64,000 bases of DNA from Streptomyces sp. NBC_00154 (GTDB lineage: Bacteria; Actinomycetota; Actinomycetes; Streptomycetales; Streptomycetaceae), in NCBI RefSeq assembly GCF_026342835.1, contig NZ_JAPEMI010000001.1, forward strand, positions 682,001 to 746,000, written 5' to 3'. Positions 62,198 to 64,000 of the stretch are shown here, piece by piece. Within the stretch, counting starts at the first letter, position 1. Each line of letters starts with the position of its first letter. The notes below the pieces were generated by a model. The model saw only the letters and a list, made by a program, of their open reading frames with translations. It did no database searches and had not been told where the DNA came from. Both the position numbers and the translations under genes were made by a program.

Positions 62198-62962
62198 ATG
62201 ACTTCCCCCGTTCTCCTTGTCATCGCCCACGGCAGCCGTGATCCGCGGCACGCGGCGACCGTGCACGCGCTCACCGCGCGGGTCCGGTCGCTGCGGCCGG
62301 GGCTGCGGGTGGAGACCGGCTTCCTCGACTTCAACGCCCCATCGGTGCCGCAGGTCCTTCAGCGGCTGGCCACGGACGGAGCGAGGGACGTCGTCGCGCT
62401 CCCCCTGCTCCTCACCCGGGCCTTCCACGCCAAGTCCGACATCCCCGCGGTGCTGCACAAGGCCCGGACCGGACTGCCGCAACTGCACATCCGACAGGCC
62501 GAAGTACTCGGCCCGTCACCGCTGCTGAACTCCGCGCTGGAACAGCGCCTGTACGAAGCCGGGGTCCGTCCCGGCGACAGAAGCTCGACCGGGCTCGTCC
62601 TGGCCTCGGCGGGCTCCACAGACCCGGAGGCGATCGCAGTGATCGCTGAAATCGCGCGGGAGCTGCGGCACACCGGTTGGTGTTCCGTGCGGCCTGCGTT
62701 CGCCTCCGCTGCATCTCCCGCGGGGTTCCCCCGCACCGAGGACGCGGTACGGGCCCTGCGGGCCGAGGGCGTGCGCCGGGTGGTGGTGGCGCCGTACGTC
62801 ATCGCGCCCGGCCGCCTCCCGGACCGTATCGCTGCGGGTGCCCGGGGGGCGGGGGCGGACGTACTGGCCGACGTACTCGGCCCTTCGCCGGAGTTGGCAC
62901 GGCTGCTGCTGCGGCGCTACGACGAGGCGTGTGTGCCCCGCGTGGCGGCGCTCACCGCCTGA
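62198..62962 (+). CDS. Sirohydrochlorin ferrochelatase/CbiX-like protein
   Basis: A 254-residue chelatase with two CbiX-type half domains. The first has the metal-binding LVIAHGSRDPRHAATVHALTARV and LPLLLTRAFHAKSDIP; the second is more degenerate (GLVLASAGSTDPEAIAVI, VVVAPYVIAPGRLPDRI). It would insert Fe2+ into sirohydrochlorin to make sirohaem for SirA, the first enzyme of this operon. It is the last gene, 8 bp after the permease stop. Cobalt insertion for B12 is the alternative. Confidence 0.85.
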   Translation: MTSPVLLVIAHGSRDPRHAATVHALTARVRSLRPGLRVETGFLDFNAPSVPQVLQRLATDGARDVVALPLLLTRAFHAKSDIPAVLHKARTGLPQLHIRQAEVLGPSPLLNSALEQRLYEAGVRPGDRSSTGLVLASAGSTDPEAIAVIAEIARELRHTGWCSVRPAFASAASPAGFPRTEDAVRALRAEGVRRVVVAPYVIAPGRLPDRIAAGARGAGADVLADVLGPSPELARLLLRRYDEACVPRVAALTA

Positions 62963-62998
62963 CCGGGAACACCGAGCGCTCGGGAGAGCGGGCGACTG

Positions 62999-63631
62999 TC
63001 AGCTGAAGTCGAGACTGCCCGTGCGGGTGCGCTTGAGCTCGAAGAAGTCCGGGTAGCCGGCCATCACCCGGAGGCTGTCGAACAGCCTGGCCGCCTCCTC
63101 GCCGCGCGGGACGGAGTTGAGAACCGGGCCGAACCAGACGCCGCCGTCGACATGGATGGTGGGGGTGCCGACATAAGCGTCGGCCTCCGGGTCCTTGCCC
63201 GCGTCATGGCTGCGGCGCAGCGCCTCGTCGTACGCCGTGGAGTGCGCGGCGCCGGCAAGCCCGTCGGGCAGGCCCACTTCGGCGAGCGCCTGGGCGACCA
63301 CCTCGTCGAAGTCCTCGTTCTTCTGTACGTGGATACGGGTTCCCAGGGCGGTGTAGAGCTCGCGGAGCACACCGTCGCCGTGGTCCGCGGCAGCGGCGAC
63401 CGCGACCCGTACCGGGCCGATCGACCTGTCGACCAGTTCCCGGTACCAGTCGGGGAGTTCATTGCCGACGTTGTGCAGGAAGAGACTCATGACGTGGAAA
63501 CGGAGTTCGATGTCGCGCTGCTGCTCCACCTCCAGCATCCAGCGGGAGGTGATCCAGGCGAACGGGCAGGCCGGGTCGAAGTAGAAGTCGACGGCGGTCC
63601 TGCCCGTGGCCGGGGTGCGGTGAGTGGTCAT
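62999..63631 (-). CDS. DsbA-like oxidoreductase related to mycothiol-dependent nitroreductase Rv2466c
   Basis: A 210-residue thioredoxin-fold protein. Over its length it parallels Mycobacterium tuberculosis Rv2466c: [71 protein letters not shown] and [10 protein letters not shown]. The active site reads CPFA instead of CPWC, leaving one cysteine, so a monothiol mechanism with mycothiol is implied. It is convergent with the sulfur operon. Confidence 0.87.
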   Translation of the reverse strand: MTTHRTPATGRTAVDFYFDPACPFAWITSRWMLEVEQQRDIELRFHVMSLFLHNVGNELPDWYRELVDRSIGPVRVAVAAAADHGDGVLRELYTALGTRIHVQKNEDFDEVVAQALAEVGLPDGLAGAAHSTAYDEALRRSHDAGKDPEADAYVGTPTIHVDGGVWFGPVLNSVPRGEEAARLFDSLRVMAGYPDFFELKRTRTGSLDFS

Positions 63632-63699
63632 GCGTCGAGCCTATCCAGACATTGGCGTACAACCGCGGGCCATTCACCGTTCGTGCGACTGGGCCACTT

Positions 63700-64000
63700 T
63701 CAGGTGGCGGTCCAGTGCGGATCGCGTCCGCTGTGGGCCAGCGCCCGTTCGAACACCGGCGCCGAATCGGACACCGGGACCTCGTCGGCGAAGCCGTCGT
63801 ACTGCCGGTAGAGCGCCGCGGAGCCGTCGACGACATCGAGGACGAAGGCTGCCGCCGCGTCGGAGAGCCGGAACTCCTGCCCGGTTGCCCGAGCCACGTC
63901 CCAGCTGTGCAGGGCCGTCTCCTCGATGAGCATGGCGGCGATCTCGGACGCCGGGGACGTCGAACCTCCGAGGTCGATCTCCCCCTCCCAGACCGCCGGG
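63700..64000 (-). CDS. TIGR03086-like metal-binding protein (mycothiol/maleylpyruvate isomerase-type), truncated by the window
   Basis: The C-terminal ~100 residues of a gene whose 5' end lies beyond the window. AAMLIEETALHSWDVARATGQEFRLSD has the His-x-x-Asp metal site typical of the DinB/MDMPI fold, and the tail VPVSDSAPVFERALAHSGRDPHWTA matches TIGR03086 proteins. The frame stays open to base 64000. Confidence 0.75.
   Translation of the reverse strand, partial: PAVWEGEIDLGGSTSPASEIAAMLIEETALHSWDVARATGQEFRLSDAAAAFVLDVVDGSAALYRQYDGFADEVPVSDSAPVFERALAHSGRDPHWTAT

Overview
The window is high-GC actinobacterial DNA, almost certainly from a Streptomyces chromosome. The evidence is a cluster of chaplins and rodlins (aerial-hypha surface proteins found in streptomycetes), a SirA-type sulfite reductase operon, an RNase Sa homologue, an iron box of the DtxR/IdeR type, and frequent GTG/TTG starts. 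No tRNA, rRNA or CRISPR array was seen.

Layout. 0-8 kb: purine catabolism, with an NCS2 purine permease, a three-subunit xanthine dehydrogenase and a divergent PucR regulator. 8-14 kb: a repeat-rich helical protein, a lipoprotein, a GntR/FCD regulator, an iron-box-controlled FhuF-like reductase, a DUF2637 membrane protein, a RsbW-like ATPase, and an exported RNase Sa homologue next to a barstar-like inhibitor. 14-21 kb: a GH38 alpha-mannosidase, pyruvate oxidase and a PP2C-like protein. 21-33 kb: a large subtilisin with a divergent TrmB/LuxR-type regulator, a GH95-like glycosidase, an Ada/AlkA-like repair protein and the GTPase RsgA. 33-37.6 kb: the aerial-hypha coat locus, with three rodlins, a short chaplin, a long LAxTG-anchored chaplin with 14 pentapeptide repeats, and a small secreted protein with a chaplin-like signal peptide. 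37.6-47 kb: a CoA-ester catabolic cluster (MaoC hydratase, MHS-family transporter, thiolase, LysR, two-subunit CoA-transferase, 3-hydroxyacyl-CoA dehydrogenase), split by an IS110-family element. 47-53 kb: VOC protein, AraC regulator, YihY/BrkB membrane protein, AidB-like flavoprotein, GAF regulator, acetyltransferase. 53.4-63 kb: a complete sulfate-assimilation operon (leader peptide, sirA, zinc-ribbon protein, cysH, cysC, cysD, cysN, an ABC transporter, and a CbiX-like chelatase that would supply sirohaem to SirA). The right end holds a Rv2466c-like oxidoreductase and a truncated gene.

Most notable observations. (1) The non-coding 5' part of the IS110 element can be read as a bridge RNA. 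Four short guides in the order expected for IS621-type RNAs match the two element-chromosome junctions, with a CT core. (2) The IS110 element and both copies of a 163-bp palindromic MITE are inserted exactly at TGA stop codons and regenerate a stop. (3) Undoing the IS110 insertion places the hydratase start 32 nt behind the transporter stop, so the element appears to have split an operon. (4) A shared GTCCAATAYCVARTT motif lies upstream of all three transcription units of that cluster. (5) A 27-codon leader peptide containing a SRRHVDF...SAIC pattern precedes the sulfur operon.
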